NCBI GenBank assembly: GCA_016873735.1
Contig: VGWD01000001.1
Span: 62,001-126,000 of the forward strand
Reading direction: 5' to 3'
From: Ignavibacteria bacterium
Lineage (GTDB): Bacteria > Bacteroidota > Ignavibacteria > Kapaibacteriales > UBA961
Length of the DNA: 64,000 bases
Of this stretch, positions 45,469 through 54,140 are shown piece by piece. The notes below the pieces were generated by a model that saw nothing but the letters and a program-made list of their open reading frames with translations, had not been told where the DNA came from and made no database searches. The position numbers and the translations under genes were made by a program. How positions within the stretch are numbered: the stretch's first letter is position 1; each line of letters opens with the position of its first letter.

Positions 45469-46588
45469 TGGACATATGTGAATCAAGCAAAGATGTTTTA
45501 ATGAATGCATCAATTTCATGCTCCTGTATGGCGAGATGTTTCGTGATCACAGATTTCAACCTATGTGTTTCAATTCTTGCATCATCCAAGAAACGTTTGA
45601 GTCCTGATCCACCGGACAAATGGAACACCTGTTTGCACATGATGGCACCATAAATATAATAAGCCAAAGATTCTTTTTGCTCAGCTAGAATCACCTTGTC
45701 GAATGTCAGGGTCTGTGCTCTTGAAACATACTCTTTAGCCATGATCTTACTTAATGTTTCAAAAGATTGCCCCAAACTACCGCCAAGCCAAGTTGATAAT
45801 CCTTCAATCAAGAAAGTATGCGTCTTTGAAAATGAACCAAATATGAGATGGACCAATTCATGTGAATGAAACTCAGTATCCATGGCAGTGAACACATAAT
45901 CCTTCTCGGGATATGTCAGGCCTTGGGGTATGGAAACAAAAAAGTCAAATCCAAGTATCGAAGCAAGTTCATCCTTCGATTGAGCGACATAGTATCTGGC
46001 TTGTTCAATATCATGCAAATCAAATAAGGCCGTCAATGAATCACAAAATTTCACAGCTCTTCTTGCCATTCCTGAAGAATAGCGATGTTTTGGAGACATG
46101 ATGAATGTGATTCCGCCTATTGTTCTTTGAGACCAGTCATCTGTGACCGATTCCAGAATATGTTCAAGATACCACTCTTCACCTGAAGTTTTTGCGTATA
46201 CTTTGTATAAAGCAATCGGAATAGCTGAACCGGATGAATCAATGCCCTGAAAAAGAGTCTTTAGAAGGATTGTTCCCTTCTCTATTTCTTCAGCACTTAT
46301 GATCAATCCCGGGTATTTTTTCATGAAGTCTTTTGATTGAAAAACCCACGCTCTCGCCGGATCGAAAGAATATCGTTCATTTCTGTCTTTCTCCGGCCAA
46401 AGTACATGCTCTTGCAAAGAATCAGGAGACGAATTCACATACTTCATCCACATTTCAATCGCAGTACGGATTCTCGGGTTGGCTATGTCCACAGTTGGCG
46501 AATATGAAATGAATGATTCCTCACACCATACATTGAATGGTACATGCATGGCTATCAAGAAACAATATGTGAGAATTGTTTTCATCAA
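45458..46588 (-). CDS. Putative secreted zinc metallopeptidase (HELVH, peptidase-MA-like)
   Basis: A 376-residue protein with an N-terminal signal segment (TYCFLIAMHVPFNVWC). It carries the zinc motif HELVH (residues 243-247) and, 15 residues on, a glutamate in LIEGLSTWLGG (Glu262), the arrangement of gluzincin (MA clan) peptidases such as the peptidase-MA-like family. This predicts two His and one Glu around zinc, with Glu244 as the catalytic base. It has no T9SS tail. The 3' end overlaps the start of the barrel-like protein gene, and the 5' end overlaps the MBL hydrolase gene. The substrate is unknown and activity is an inference. Confidence 0.68.
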   Translation of the reverse strand: MMKTILTYCFLIAMHVPFNVWCEESFISYSPTVDIANPRIRTAIEMWMKYVNSSPDSLQEHVLWPEKDRNERYSFDPARAWVFQSKDFMKKYPGLIISAEEIEKGTILLKTLFQGIDSSGSAIPIALYKVYAKTSGEEWYLEHILESVTDDWSQRTIGGITFIMSPKHRYSSGMARRAVKFCDSLTALFDLHDIEQARYYVAQSKDELASILGFDFFVSIPQGLTYPEKDYVFTAMDTEFHSHELVHLIFGSFSKTHTFLIEGLSTWLGGSLGQSFETLSKIMAKEYVSRAQTLTFDKVILAEQKESLAYYIYGAIMCKQVFHLSGGSGLKRFLDDARIETHRLKSVITKHLAIQEHEIDAFIKTSLLDSHMSNGD

Positions 46589-47265
46589 GGAATAGAATAC
46601 TCTTCGCCTATCTTTGGTAATATAAAAGAAATGTGTTGTGATTTCATATAACCTTTCACTAAGTCATGATCAATCGAAATCGGAGGGAATGTGTCAAAAT
46701 GCACACCCATGCATCTCTTGGACTTGAGCATTGCGCAAGCTTTTGCTGCATCAATGTGATCCATGGTGAATACACTCCCGATGGGTAAGATTGCCATGTC
46801 AATTGAATATCGCTCTGCAATCAGTGCAAAATCCATCGTGAGCGATGTATCACCAGAATAAAACACACATGCATCATTGGATTGAATGATGAATCCATTA
46901 GGGTTTCCACCATATGAACCATCAGGAAAAGAACTTGAATGATATGCATGCGTCATTGTCAATGTCCCAAATGGGAATGCCTCTGACCCACCCGAATTCA
47001 TCGCAAATCCTTGAATACCCTTTTTAGCAAAGTGATTCACAATTTCATAATTGGCTATCAATGTGCACGATAATTGCTTTGCAAAGAATTCCACATCTGC
47101 GCAATGATCACCATGTGCATGTGAAACAAGCATATAATCCGGTTTTATCGATGTTATGTCCACATGTTCAGCAAGCGGATTATCATTGATAAATGGGTCG
47201 ATAAGTATTGTATGATTGTCGATTTCCAATAGAAAACATGAGTGACCCAAAAATCTACAGTTCAT
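46585..47265 (-). CDS. Metallo-beta-lactamase-fold hydrolase (UPF0173 type)
   Basis: A 226-residue MBL-fold protein without a signal peptide. The metal motif HxHxDH appears as SHAHGDHCAD (about residues 49-58), with further ligands in the FYSGDTSL and VHFDTFPP segments. The N-terminal LGHSCFLLEIDNHTILIDPFINDNPLA matches the UPF0173/YtkL group of metal-dependent hydrolases, whose natural substrate is uncertain. A TAnnTTTG-type element precedes it. The stop overlaps the start of the HELVH gene by four bases, so the three genes form a coupled set. Confidence 0.85.
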   Translation of the reverse strand: MNCRFLGHSCFLLEIDNHTILIDPFINDNPLAEHVDITSIKPDYMLVSHAHGDHCADVEFFAKQLSCTLIANYEIVNHFAKKGIQGFAMNSGGSEAFPFGTLTMTHAYHSSSFPDGSYGGNPNGFIIQSNDACVFYSGDTSLTMDFALIAERYSIDMAILPIGSVFTMDHIDAAKACAMLKSKRCMGVHFDTFPPISIDHDLVKGYMKSQHISFILPKIGEEYSIP

Positions 47266-47298
47266 GTGTATACCTTATGCAATGAGTACCATACTCTA

Positions 47299-47306
47299 CA
47301 AAATTA
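47299..47306 (-). promoter_or_regulatory. Putative -7 element for the MBL-peptidase-OMP group
   Basis: Minus-strand TAATTTTG matches TAnnTTTG and lies 34 bases before the MBL start. No -33 TTTG is apparent. Confidence 0.4.
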
Positions 47307-47408
47307 CCATTTTTTGTTCAGTGAATATCCGAATGAACCAAGGATGGCCCAGAGTTGTTAATTTGCGGTTCGGATTATGTCCATTTAACTCAACATGAAA
47401 TTCAAACC

Positions 47409-48773
47409 ATGAGCAAAAACATCACTATCATCGGAGGCGGACCTGTTGGTTGCCTTTTATCTGTTTATCTGGCAAAAAGGGGGCATTCGATTTCCATTTT
47501 TGAACGTAGACCTGATATGCGCTCCAATAGCATGAGTGCGGGCAGATCGATTAATCTCGCTTTATCGGATAGAGGCCTACGAGGGCTGGAAGCTGCAGGC
47601 ATTGTGGATGATATCCTGTCTGTCGCAATTCCAATGCATGGTCGCATGATGCATTCCATTGATGGAAGCGAGCATTATCAACCCTATGGAAAAGAGGGTC
47701 AGGCAATAAATTCGGTTTCGAGAGGCGGCATCAATAAAGCATTGCTTGAATGCGCTGACAGTTTCAGCAATGTGGATATCACATTCAATGTACGATGCTC
47801 TCATGTTGATTTGGATACGGCCACCGCTCATTTCACACATCAAGATGGAACTACTTCCATCATTGAGTCTGATTGCATCATTGCCACCGATGGCGCTTAT
47901 TCTGCGGTCCGAGAAGTGATGCAAACAACAGATAGATTCAATTATCAGCAATTCTATATTGAGCATGGCTATAAGGAATTGCATATTCCGGCAGGCGAAC
48001 ACGGTGCTTTCAACATGGAGAAGCATGCTTTGCATATTTGGCCAAGAAAGCAGTACATGATGATTGCACTACCGAATATGGATGGCAGTTTTACTTGTAC
48101 GCTTTTTTTTCCATTTGAGGGCGAGCCATCTTTTGCCTCTTTGCAGTCTGATGAAGACATTATGTCATTCTTCAAAGAGCAATTCCCGGATGCACTCGCA
48201 ATGATGCCAACACTATTGGAAGACTACAAAAAAAATCCGGTCTCTTCACTTGTGACTGTTCGTGCATTTCCATGGGCTTATAAGGATAAAGTCCTATTGA
48301 TGGGTGATGCTGCTCATGCAATCGTCCCATTCTTCGGACAGGGCATGAATGCTGGATTTGAAGACTGCAGAGTATTTGACGAGATGCTCGCTGCTCATAC
48401 CGGTGAGGATTGGACTTCCTTGTTTCATTCATATGAACAAGCAAGAAAACCAAATGGAGATGCAATCGCAGAATTAGCATTGAATAACTTTATTGAAATG
48501 CGAGATCTTGTTGCAGATCCGGAATTCTTGAGAAGGAAAAAAGCGGAAAGGATGCTATCGGATTTGTTCCCTGATACATTCCACACAGCATATTCAATGG
48601 TTACATTCAATCACATGCCTTATTCGGAAGCATTGCGAAGAGGAAAATTGAATGAATCAATTATTGATTCGATGCTCGGAATTCCCGGAATCTTTGAAAA
48701 TGATCCGGAATCACATAGAAAGGAATTGGAAGCGCTGATTCAACAATATGAGCAGTTAGTCAAACTCGCTTGA
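47409..48773 (+). CDS. kmo: Kynurenine 3-monooxygenase
   Basis: A 454-residue FAD monooxygenase that hydroxylates kynurenine to 3-hydroxykynurenine with NADPH and O2. It has the FAD loop [17 protein letters not shown], the [17 protein letters not shown] segment typical of KMO, the DG motif [13 protein letters not shown], and the second FAD motif [25 protein letters not shown]. The C-terminal 80 residues resemble the KMO membrane-contacting tail but are not strongly hydrophobic. The start is ATG 47409; the open frame begins at 47355. It implies the tryptophan-to-quinolinate route; other steps are not in the window. The 3' end overlaps rfaE2 by 14 bases. Confidence 0.9.
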   Translation: MSKNITIIGGGPVGCLLSVYLAKRGHSISIFERRPDMRSNSMSAGRSINLALSDRGLRGLEAAGIVDDILSVAIPMHGRMMHSIDGSEHYQPYGKEGQAINSVSRGGINKALLECADSFSNVDITFNVRCSHVDLDTATAHFTHQDGTTSIIESDCIIATDGAYSAVREVMQTTDRFNYQQFYIEHGYKELHIPAGEHGAFNMEKHALHIWPRKQYMMIALPNMDGSFTCTLFFPFEGEPSFASLQSDEDIMSFFKEQFPDALAMMPTLLEDYKKNPVSSLVTVRAFPWAYKDKVLLMGDAAHAIVPFFGQGMNAGFEDCRVFDEMLAAHTGEDWTSLFHSYEQARKPNGDAIAELALNNFIEMRDLVADPEFLRRKKAERMLSDLFPDTFHTAYSMVTFNHMPYSEALRRGKLNESIIDSMLGIPGIFENDPESHRKELEALIQQYEQLVKLA

Positions 48774-49224
48774 TTGCATCAATGATGGAGGTTGTGGATT
48801 TTCCCTCCACAAATGGGATCACTTCCACTTTACCACCATGCGCGAGAACCTCTTTTGCACCTATGATGGTATCCAAAGTGTAGTCACCACCTTTCACTAG
48901 TATATCCGGATGGATGGATTGTATAAGGGTAAGTGGAGTATCTTCATCGAATGGAATCACATAATCAACAGACTTCAATGCCGATAGTACATATACTCTG
49001 TCTTCAAGGGTATTAACCGGCCTATCATTTCCTTTCAATCGCTTGACGGATGCATCAGTGTTCATGCCAACGATCAAGATATCTCCCAAGTCTTTTGCTG
49101 ACTGCAAATATGCCACATGGCCTCTGTGCAATATGTCGAAACAACCATTCGTGAACACTATGCTTTTTCCACTCAGTTTGAGTTCACGAATCATTTCCAC
49201 GATTTGATTCAGATCATGCATCAT
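48760..49224 (-). CDS. rfaE2: D-glycero-beta-D-manno-heptose 1-phosphate adenylyltransferase
   Basis: A 154-residue nucleotidyltransferase, the size of the stand-alone C-terminal half of HldE. The motif [17 protein letters not shown] carries the HxGH signature, and [20 protein letters not shown] and LVKGGDY follow. It makes ADP-glycero-manno-heptose for the LPS inner core. The kinase half is a separate gene elsewhere. The start overlaps the pcm stop by four bases and the 3' end overlaps the convergent kmo. Confidence 0.92.
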   Translation of the reverse strand: MMHDLNQIVEMIRELKLSGKSIVFTNGCFDILHRGHVAYLQSAKDLGDILIVGMNTDASVKRLKGNDRPVNTLEDRVYVLSALKSVDYVIPFDEDTPLTLIQSIHPDILVKGGDYTLDTIIGAKEVLAHGGKVEVIPFVEGKSTTSIIDAIKRV

Positions 49225-49877
49225 TGATCACCGCTCCATCCTTGTTTGCCAATCAATGGGACAAAACTAACATCCTCTAGAGGATAATCCGCAAAACTTT
49301 GTTCATCTTCCCTTATGATGCAATGCATCACTTGCGAACGTTCATTGCCCACCGGTATGATGCAATGTCCACCGATTGCCAATTGTTTCAATAACGATTC
49401 AGGTATTTCAGGTGCACCTGCTGTCACGATGATTCCTTGAAATGGCGAAAATTCTGCCCAACCTATGGTTCCATCTCCAAATCTACACTGTATCGGCTTA
49501 TCAGGGTAGAGATCTTTGAGCACTCTTCTGGCTTCATTATAGAGTTCAAAATGACGTTCTATAGTATAGACTTTTGCTCCCATTTCAGCAAGTATCGCTG
49601 CTTGATATCCGGATCCGGTTCCGATTTCAAGAATTGAATCACCTCGCTTGGACTCCAGCAATTCAGTCATTCTGGCAACAGTGAATGGTTGTGAAATCGT
49701 TTGATGTTTATTGATCGGAAGCGCAACGTCTTCATAGGCACGCTGCTTGAATGGCTTGGACACGAAATGTTCTCTTGGAACTTGAAGCATGGCTTGCAAA
49801 ACTTGTTCATTGACTATGCCTCTTGTACGAAGCGAATCAATCAATTGATTGCGTGCATCTTGATATTGACGGTTCAT
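49221..49877 (-). CDS. pcm: Protein-L-isoaspartate O-methyltransferase
   Basis: A 218-residue repair enzyme that methylates isoaspartyl residues in aged proteins using S-adenosylmethionine. It has the AdoMet fold motif [19 protein letters not shown] and the family-specific [20 protein letters not shown] and [22 protein letters not shown]. The start is ATG 49877 and the stop overlaps rfaE2 by four bases. The two enzymes have no shared pathway, so the operon link is probably one of convenience. Confidence 0.93.
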   Translation of the reverse strand: MNRQYQDARNQLIDSLRTRGIVNEQVLQAMLQVPREHFVSKPFKQRAYEDVALPINKHQTISQPFTVARMTELLESKRGDSILEIGTGSGYQAAILAEMGAKVYTIERHFELYNEARRVLKDLYPDKPIQCRFGDGTIGWAEFSPFQGIIVTAGAPEIPESLLKQLAIGGHCIIPVGNERSQVMHCIIREDEQSFADYPLEDVSFVPLIGKQGWSGDQ

Positions 49878-49922
49878 TGATTATCTGGAATTAACCGAAT
49901 GTGCTGCTTATTCGGGGAATGA

Positions 49923-50711
49923 TTATTCTTTATCTGCAATAGTACCCGATGACAAATATTTTTGCAAAAGTGTCGGAAATGTTTTGATGCCGATTTGTTG
50001 CGTAAGATGACCTTCTCTTGCAAGTGATATGGCACCTGTTTCTTCTGAAACTACAACAATCACAGCATCCGATTGTTCTGAAAGACCAAGTGCTGCACGA
50101 TGTCTTGTTCCAAGATTTCCAAGATCATTTCTGGACATTGTGCTCAATGGCAAAACGCATTTTGCAGCAGTGATCATATCGTTCTCAATGATCACAGCTC
50201 CATCATGCAATGGTGATTTTGGATTGAATACCGAAAGCAACAATTCAGAGCTAACCAAAGCTTGTATCGGAATGCCGGTATCAATTGTCATTTTTATATT
50301 CTGTGATCTTGGAAATACCAATAATGCACCTACATGTCGATCAGACAACTCTTTCACTGCTTCAACAATATGATCTAATGTTTGAGACAAATTTCGTTTG
50401 ACAATCACCCGGAACAATTTTGTTCTGGTGATCATGAGCAATACTCTTCTAATCTCTGGTTGGAACAAAATGATGAAAGCAATGAGCCAGATATCGGCTA
50501 TTGCACGGAGTATCCAGTTCAATGCCTTCAGATTGAGTGATTGCGTGATGAATGAAACAATCAACATCAAAATGAATCCCAATAGGATTCTTACCGCAAT
50601 GGTATCTCGCAACACTGAATACAGTGCAAAGAATAGAATCGTCACGATTCCAATGTCCAGCACATCGATCAATGTGATTTGTAAAAAACCTATGCGAAAC
50701 AATTCAATCAT
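49923..50711 (-). CDS. cdaA: Diadenylate cyclase (c-di-AMP synthase), CdaA type
   Basis: A 262-residue membrane enzyme that makes cyclic di-AMP from two ATP. Three N-terminal transmembrane helices (about residues 13-33, 38-56 and 65-82) precede the DAC domain, whose DGA (170-172, in SPLHDGAVII) and RHR (203-205, GTRHRAALGL) motifs are intact. It lies between pcm and lepB. c-di-AMP usually controls potassium and osmolyte transport and cell-wall balance; no target gene is recognised here. No regulator CdaR/YbbR partner lies next to it. Confidence 0.93.
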   Translation of the reverse strand: MIELFRIGFLQITLIDVLDIGIVTILFFALYSVLRDTIAVRILLGFILMLIVSFITQSLNLKALNWILRAIADIWLIAFIILFQPEIRRVLLMITRTKLFRVIVKRNLSQTLDHIVEAVKELSDRHVGALLVFPRSQNIKMTIDTGIPIQALVSSELLLSVFNPKSPLHDGAVIIENDMITAAKCVLPLSTMSRNDLGNLGTRHRAALGLSEQSDAVIVVVSEETGAISLAREGHLTQQIGIKTFPTLLQKYLSSGTIADKE

Positions 50712-50742
50712 GCAGAATGCCGGATTCTAAGGAATGATTCAC

Positions 50743-51690
50743 TCATTGAATGATGGTACCAATGCGGGCCCATCGTATCGAGGCAATCTTTTTGAAAATA
50801 TCGGTTATGGGCCTACCTGTATCCCATGACCAATAGACTATCATTGGGGTGCCAATCACATTTTCCATGGGAATGAATCCCCAATAGCGGCTATCCTCGC
50901 TATTATTGCGATTATCGCCCAAGCCGAAGCAATAGTCTTTTTTCACGGTATAAGATGTAGTTTCTTTGCTATTTATAAAGATCTTTTCTCCCTCTACGGC
51001 AAATGTATTTCCTTCACGACGAATGAATGTTTGCCATTCCATAATTGCATTTTTGTCAAGCTTGATCACATCACCTGCCTTTGGAATACGCATGGGCCCC
51101 CAATCATCACGAGTATAACCTCTACCAATCGGAAATGAATGATCCTTTTGTGCTTGAAGCCATTGCTCTTTGAACTCAGATGGTGGTTCCATCGACAAAT
51201 CAAATTTTCCATCGCGTGGCAATCCAAATTCCCTGCCGTTCACATATACTTTTGTTTTACGAATTTCCAATGTATCGCCGGCAATTCCAACGCAGCGCTT
51301 GAGATAATAGGTGAAATCTCTAGGCTCAATATCATCTCTATCACCGGGATAAATAAACACAATAACATCACCTACTTTTGGATCGGCATAGCCGGGCAAT
51401 CTATAAAATGGCAATGGCTTATTGATGAATGGGATCATTTGCGGAGTGGATGGAGCATAAATCAATCTGTTCACGAATACGAAATCGCCTGTTGCAACCG
51501 TATTCTCCATTGAGCCGGTCGGGACAACAAATGATCCGAACAATAATCCATTCACAATCATGATAAAGAAAATCGCTCCAAACATTGTTTTAAACCAAGC
51601 AACAATATGCTCAACAGGAGTTTGCGGCTCTTTACGCTTTGCATCTTTTTCCTGCTTCCATTGCTTGTATCGATTGATCAGTTCGGTCAT
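50743..51690 (-). CDS. lepB: Signal peptidase I
   Basis: A 315-residue inner-membrane serine protease that removes signal peptides. One N-terminal membrane helix (IFFIMIVNGLLFGSFVV) is followed by the catalytic serine (Ser60) in PTGSMENT and the lysine general base (Lys131) in LKRCVGIAGD, then the family box FGLGDNRNNSEDSRYWGF. ATG 51690 (MTELINRY) is preferred over 51723, which would overlap the lipoprotein gene. It precedes cdaA on the same strand, 31 bases upstream. Confidence 0.94.
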   Translation of the reverse strand: MTELINRYKQWKQEKDAKRKEPQTPVEHIVAWFKTMFGAIFFIMIVNGLLFGSFVVPTGSMENTVATGDFVFVNRLIYAPSTPQMIPFINKPLPFYRLPGYADPKVGDVIVFIYPGDRDDIEPRDFTYYLKRCVGIAGDTLEIRKTKVYVNGREFGLPRDGKFDLSMEPPSEFKEQWLQAQKDHSFPIGRGYTRDDWGPMRIPKAGDVIKLDKNAIMEWQTFIRREGNTFAVEGEKIFINSKETTSYTVKKDYCFGLGDNRNNSEDSRYWGFIPMENVIGTPMIVYWSWDTGRPITDIFKKIASIRWARIGTIIQ

Positions 51691-51713
51691 TGTATTGCTC
51701 AAATGTAAAGTGA

Positions 51714-52190
51714 TTATTGCCATTGAATGATTGAATACCAGGAATCAATGCGATTATACAATATCCGCAATGCCTCCGGAGCTGTGGCATCGCCCTGATA
51801 ATCATTGATTCGCTTTCCTCGAATCACGCCTTTCTTTGCATGGAGAACAGTAAAAATTACCGATGGCATGTCGGTTGAGGATTGCATCACGTATTCAGCT
51901 TGAAGATCATTAATGTTCACCGCCTCAATATCGCGCATCATTGCTGAAATCGAATCTTTTGAAATGATACCTATTCTTTTCCCTTTTAAAGGGGTATTCA
52001 TGAATCCTTCATATTCAACGGTTCCATCACCATGGATGGTTATGGAATAGACCGGACAATTTCCTCTGCATGCAGTTCGCTCCAAGGTTACCGTATATGA
52101 TGACACTGAATCTTTCATGGGAACTGATGTAGTTCTACATCCCATAAGAATCGACATACCAAAAAGCATGAAAAGTATAATGCATCGCAT
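51714..52190 (-). CDS. Lipoprotein with DUF6438 domain
   Basis: A 158-residue protein with a lipoprotein signal: hydrophobic LFMLFGMSILMGC, modified Cys17. The mature part contains the DUF6438-type pattern TLERTACRGNCPVYSITIHGDGTVEYEG, with two cysteines likely paired. The function of this domain is not known. It ends 23 bases before the lepB start. It is preceded closely by the response regulator gene, whose stop lies one base upstream, so these genes may share a transcript. Confidence 0.75.
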   Translation of the reverse strand: MRCIILFMLFGMSILMGCRTTSVPMKDSVSSYTVTLERTACRGNCPVYSITIHGDGTVEYEGFMNTPLKGKRIGIISKDSISAMMRDIEAVNINDLQAEYVMQSSTDMPSVIFTVLHAKKGVIRGKRINDYQGDATAPEALRILYNRIDSWYSIIQWQ

Positions 52191-52191
52191 A

Positions 52192-53607
52192 TTATTTTCC
52201 GGATCTGAATTTGTTGACGTCAATTTCATAGCGACGAATCTTATTATGCAGAGTCTCTCTGCTAATTGCAAGCAATACCGCCGCCTTACTCACATTACCA
52301 TTACATTTCTGCAATGTGGACATGATTTTCATTTTATCGGCTCTCGCTATATCATCTTTTAAAGAGCCATCGCTTGTGATGGAGAATTGATCCGTTGATG
52401 ACTTCACTTCGGGATATGATCTGATTTCATTCGGACTTGCAACTGAATGAATGTCACGAATTTCTATAGTATCGGCTGATACGGTTTGCAATACAACACG
52501 AATTGTACTTTGCAATTCCCTCACATTCCCTTTCCAGGTATGATCCTGCAAATATTCAATAGCTGCAGGTGAAAAGGATTTATTGTCAACCATTTTATCA
52601 TTATGTTTTTTGAGATAATGATCAACAATCAACGGAATATCCTCTTTTCTTTCACTCAATGGAGGAATGGTGATTTCACATTCACGCAATCTATGATATA
52701 ATTGTTCTCTGAATTTTCCTTCGCGCATAGCGCCAAGCAGATCTCTGTCCGTTGCTGAAATGAAGCGTACATCAACCTCTTCCGGCTCAACTGAACCAAC
52801 CCTGCGTATGATCTTTGTTTCTATCGGTAGAAGGAGATTCGCCTGTAATTCAAGAGGCAAATCACCAATTTCATCCAAAAACAATGATCCTTTATTTGCC
52901 TGATGAAACAGACCTTTTTTATTGTCATGAGCACCTGAAAAAGATCCGCGCAAATGTCCGAACAATTCACTTTGAAACAATTCTCTCGGAATATTCGGAA
53001 TATCAACGGTTACCACGGGATGTGATCCTCTTCTACTAACGGCATGGATAGCTTCGGCAACCAATTTTTTTCCTGTACCGGTTTCTCCTGTGACAAGCAC
53101 ATTCAAATCGGTCTTGCCAAATCGAATGATTTTATCAGCCACCTTGAGCAAAGCTTCACTTTTACCTATTATACCTTGTTTCCCGATAATTTTAAGTAGT
53201 TCATGATGCTCTGTTTGTACCTGCAATTTTTCCAAAGTACTCGTCAACACATCACGCAAGCGATCTGTTGAAATGGAACTTTTCTCAATGAAATTCACGG
53301 CACCAAGTTTTGTGGCATGAACCGCATTTTGAATTGTTCCTTTGCCGGATATCATGATGACCGGTAATGAAGGATATTTTTTTACACTTTGTCCCAGTAC
53401 ATCCAGTCCATTCATTTGAGAATTGATGAATTCTATGTCCAATAACATCAGTGACAAAGAACGATGATTCTTTTCAATAAATGACAGAGCTTCTTCAGGC
53501 GCATTGCATGCATGCGTTTTCCAACCAAAGCCCCCGATGATATCTGCCAGAGTATCAGAGAACTCAGGATTATCATCCACCAATAGAATTGTAATTTCAG
53601 ACGCCAA
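52192..53607 (-). CDS. NtrC-family response regulator (REC-AAA+-Fis) with altered GAFTGA loop
   Basis: A 471-residue regulator counted from TTG 53607. The receiver domain (1-120) has Asp11/Asp12, the phosphoacceptor Asp57 in MLLDIEF and a conserved Lys near residue 103. The AAA+ domain (about 150-385) has Walker A GETGTGKK and Walker B GSLFLDEIGDLP, and its GAFTGA loop, used to contact sigma-54, reads GSFSGA (221-226). A Fis-type helix-turn-helix (NVSKAAVLLAISRETLHNKIRRY) ends it. TTG 53607 has GAGGGGG upstream; an ATG at 53649 has no such site. No partner kinase lies nearby. Confidence 0.85.
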   Translation of the reverse strand: MASEITILLVDDNPEFSDTLADIIGGFGWKTHACNAPEEALSFIEKNHRSLSLMLLDIEFINSQMNGLDVLGQSVKKYPSLPVIMISGKGTIQNAVHATKLGAVNFIEKSSISTDRLRDVLTSTLEKLQVQTEHHELLKIIGKQGIIGKSEALLKVADKIIRFGKTDLNVLVTGETGTGKKLVAEAIHAVSRRGSHPVVTVDIPNIPRELFQSELFGHLRGSFSGAHDNKKGLFHQANKGSLFLDEIGDLPLELQANLLLPIETKIIRRVGSVEPEEVDVRFISATDRDLLGAMREGKFREQLYHRLRECEITIPPLSERKEDIPLIVDHYLKKHNDKMVDNKSFSPAAIEYLQDHTWKGNVRELQSTIRVVLQTVSADTIEIRDIHSVASPNEIRSYPEVKSSTDQFSITSDGSLKDDIARADKMKIMSTLQKCNGNVSKAAVLLAISRETLHNKIRRYEIDVNKFRSGK

Positions 53608-53619
53608 AATAATATCCCC

Positions 53620-53635
53620 CCTCGCAATTGCGAGG
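53620..53635. repeat. Perfect 16-bp palindrome before the NtrC-like gene
   Basis: CCTCGCAATTGCGAGG is its own complement. Its downstream edge merges with the G run (53616-53620) that forms the ribosome-binding site of the TTG start at 53607. It may be an operator, or a hairpin in the leader that hides the site. Confidence 0.6.
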
Positions 53636-53669
53636 TATATATGAAACAATCAACCCACTATACAATTTG

Positions 53670-54140
53670 TCATTTTTCATGTTGTGCTTTTGGTATTGGC
53701 GGAACTGCCAACATCAATGAATCATAAATCGCTCGAAATTCTTTGCTGCCAAATGTTGTGAATTCCGGATTCCAAATGGCTTTCATGTGTACATTTGTTT
53801 TTGTGTTGACATATTCAACGGACCGATATGTCTTACCGGGCGAATATAATGATTGTATGGCAGTAAATGTCCCGACTATGTCTTGTAATTTGCCACAGAA
53901 TAACCGTGATTCAATGGAATCCAATATAACCAAGCTCATTGATGATGTTGCATCAGGTTTATTCACTGCATATAAAGCCAATTCTTTTGCATGCATCTCA
54001 TAGCCAGAGTACGATCCTTTTCCTAATTCCCCATCACCCCAACGAATGATGGTTCCAATTGTTCGATCATTGATGCAGGTACTTGGTGTACTTGTGCAGC
54101 CAATGAACAAAGAGCCCATCAGAAGAATGAACATCCTCAT
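53670..54140 (-). CDS. Hypothetical lipoprotein
   Basis: A 156-residue protein whose N-terminus MRMFILLMGSLFIGC is a lipoprotein signal with Cys15. The rest is mixed helix and strand, for example GKGSYSGYEMHAKELALYAVN and GKTYRSVEYVNTKTNVHMKAIW; no family is recognised. Two more cysteines (Cys21 and that in RLFCGKL) could form a disulfide. Its start overlaps the gltX stop by four bases, so it is probably cotranscribed with the tRNA synthetase. The function is unknown. Confidence 0.65.
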   Translation of the reverse strand: MRMFILLMGSLFIGCTSTPSTCINDRTIGTIIRWGDGELGKGSYSGYEMHAKELALYAVNKPDATSSMSLVILDSIESRLFCGKLQDIVGTFTAIQSLYSPGKTYRSVEYVNTKTNVHMKAIWNPEFTTFGSKEFRAIYDSLMLAVPPIPKAQHEK

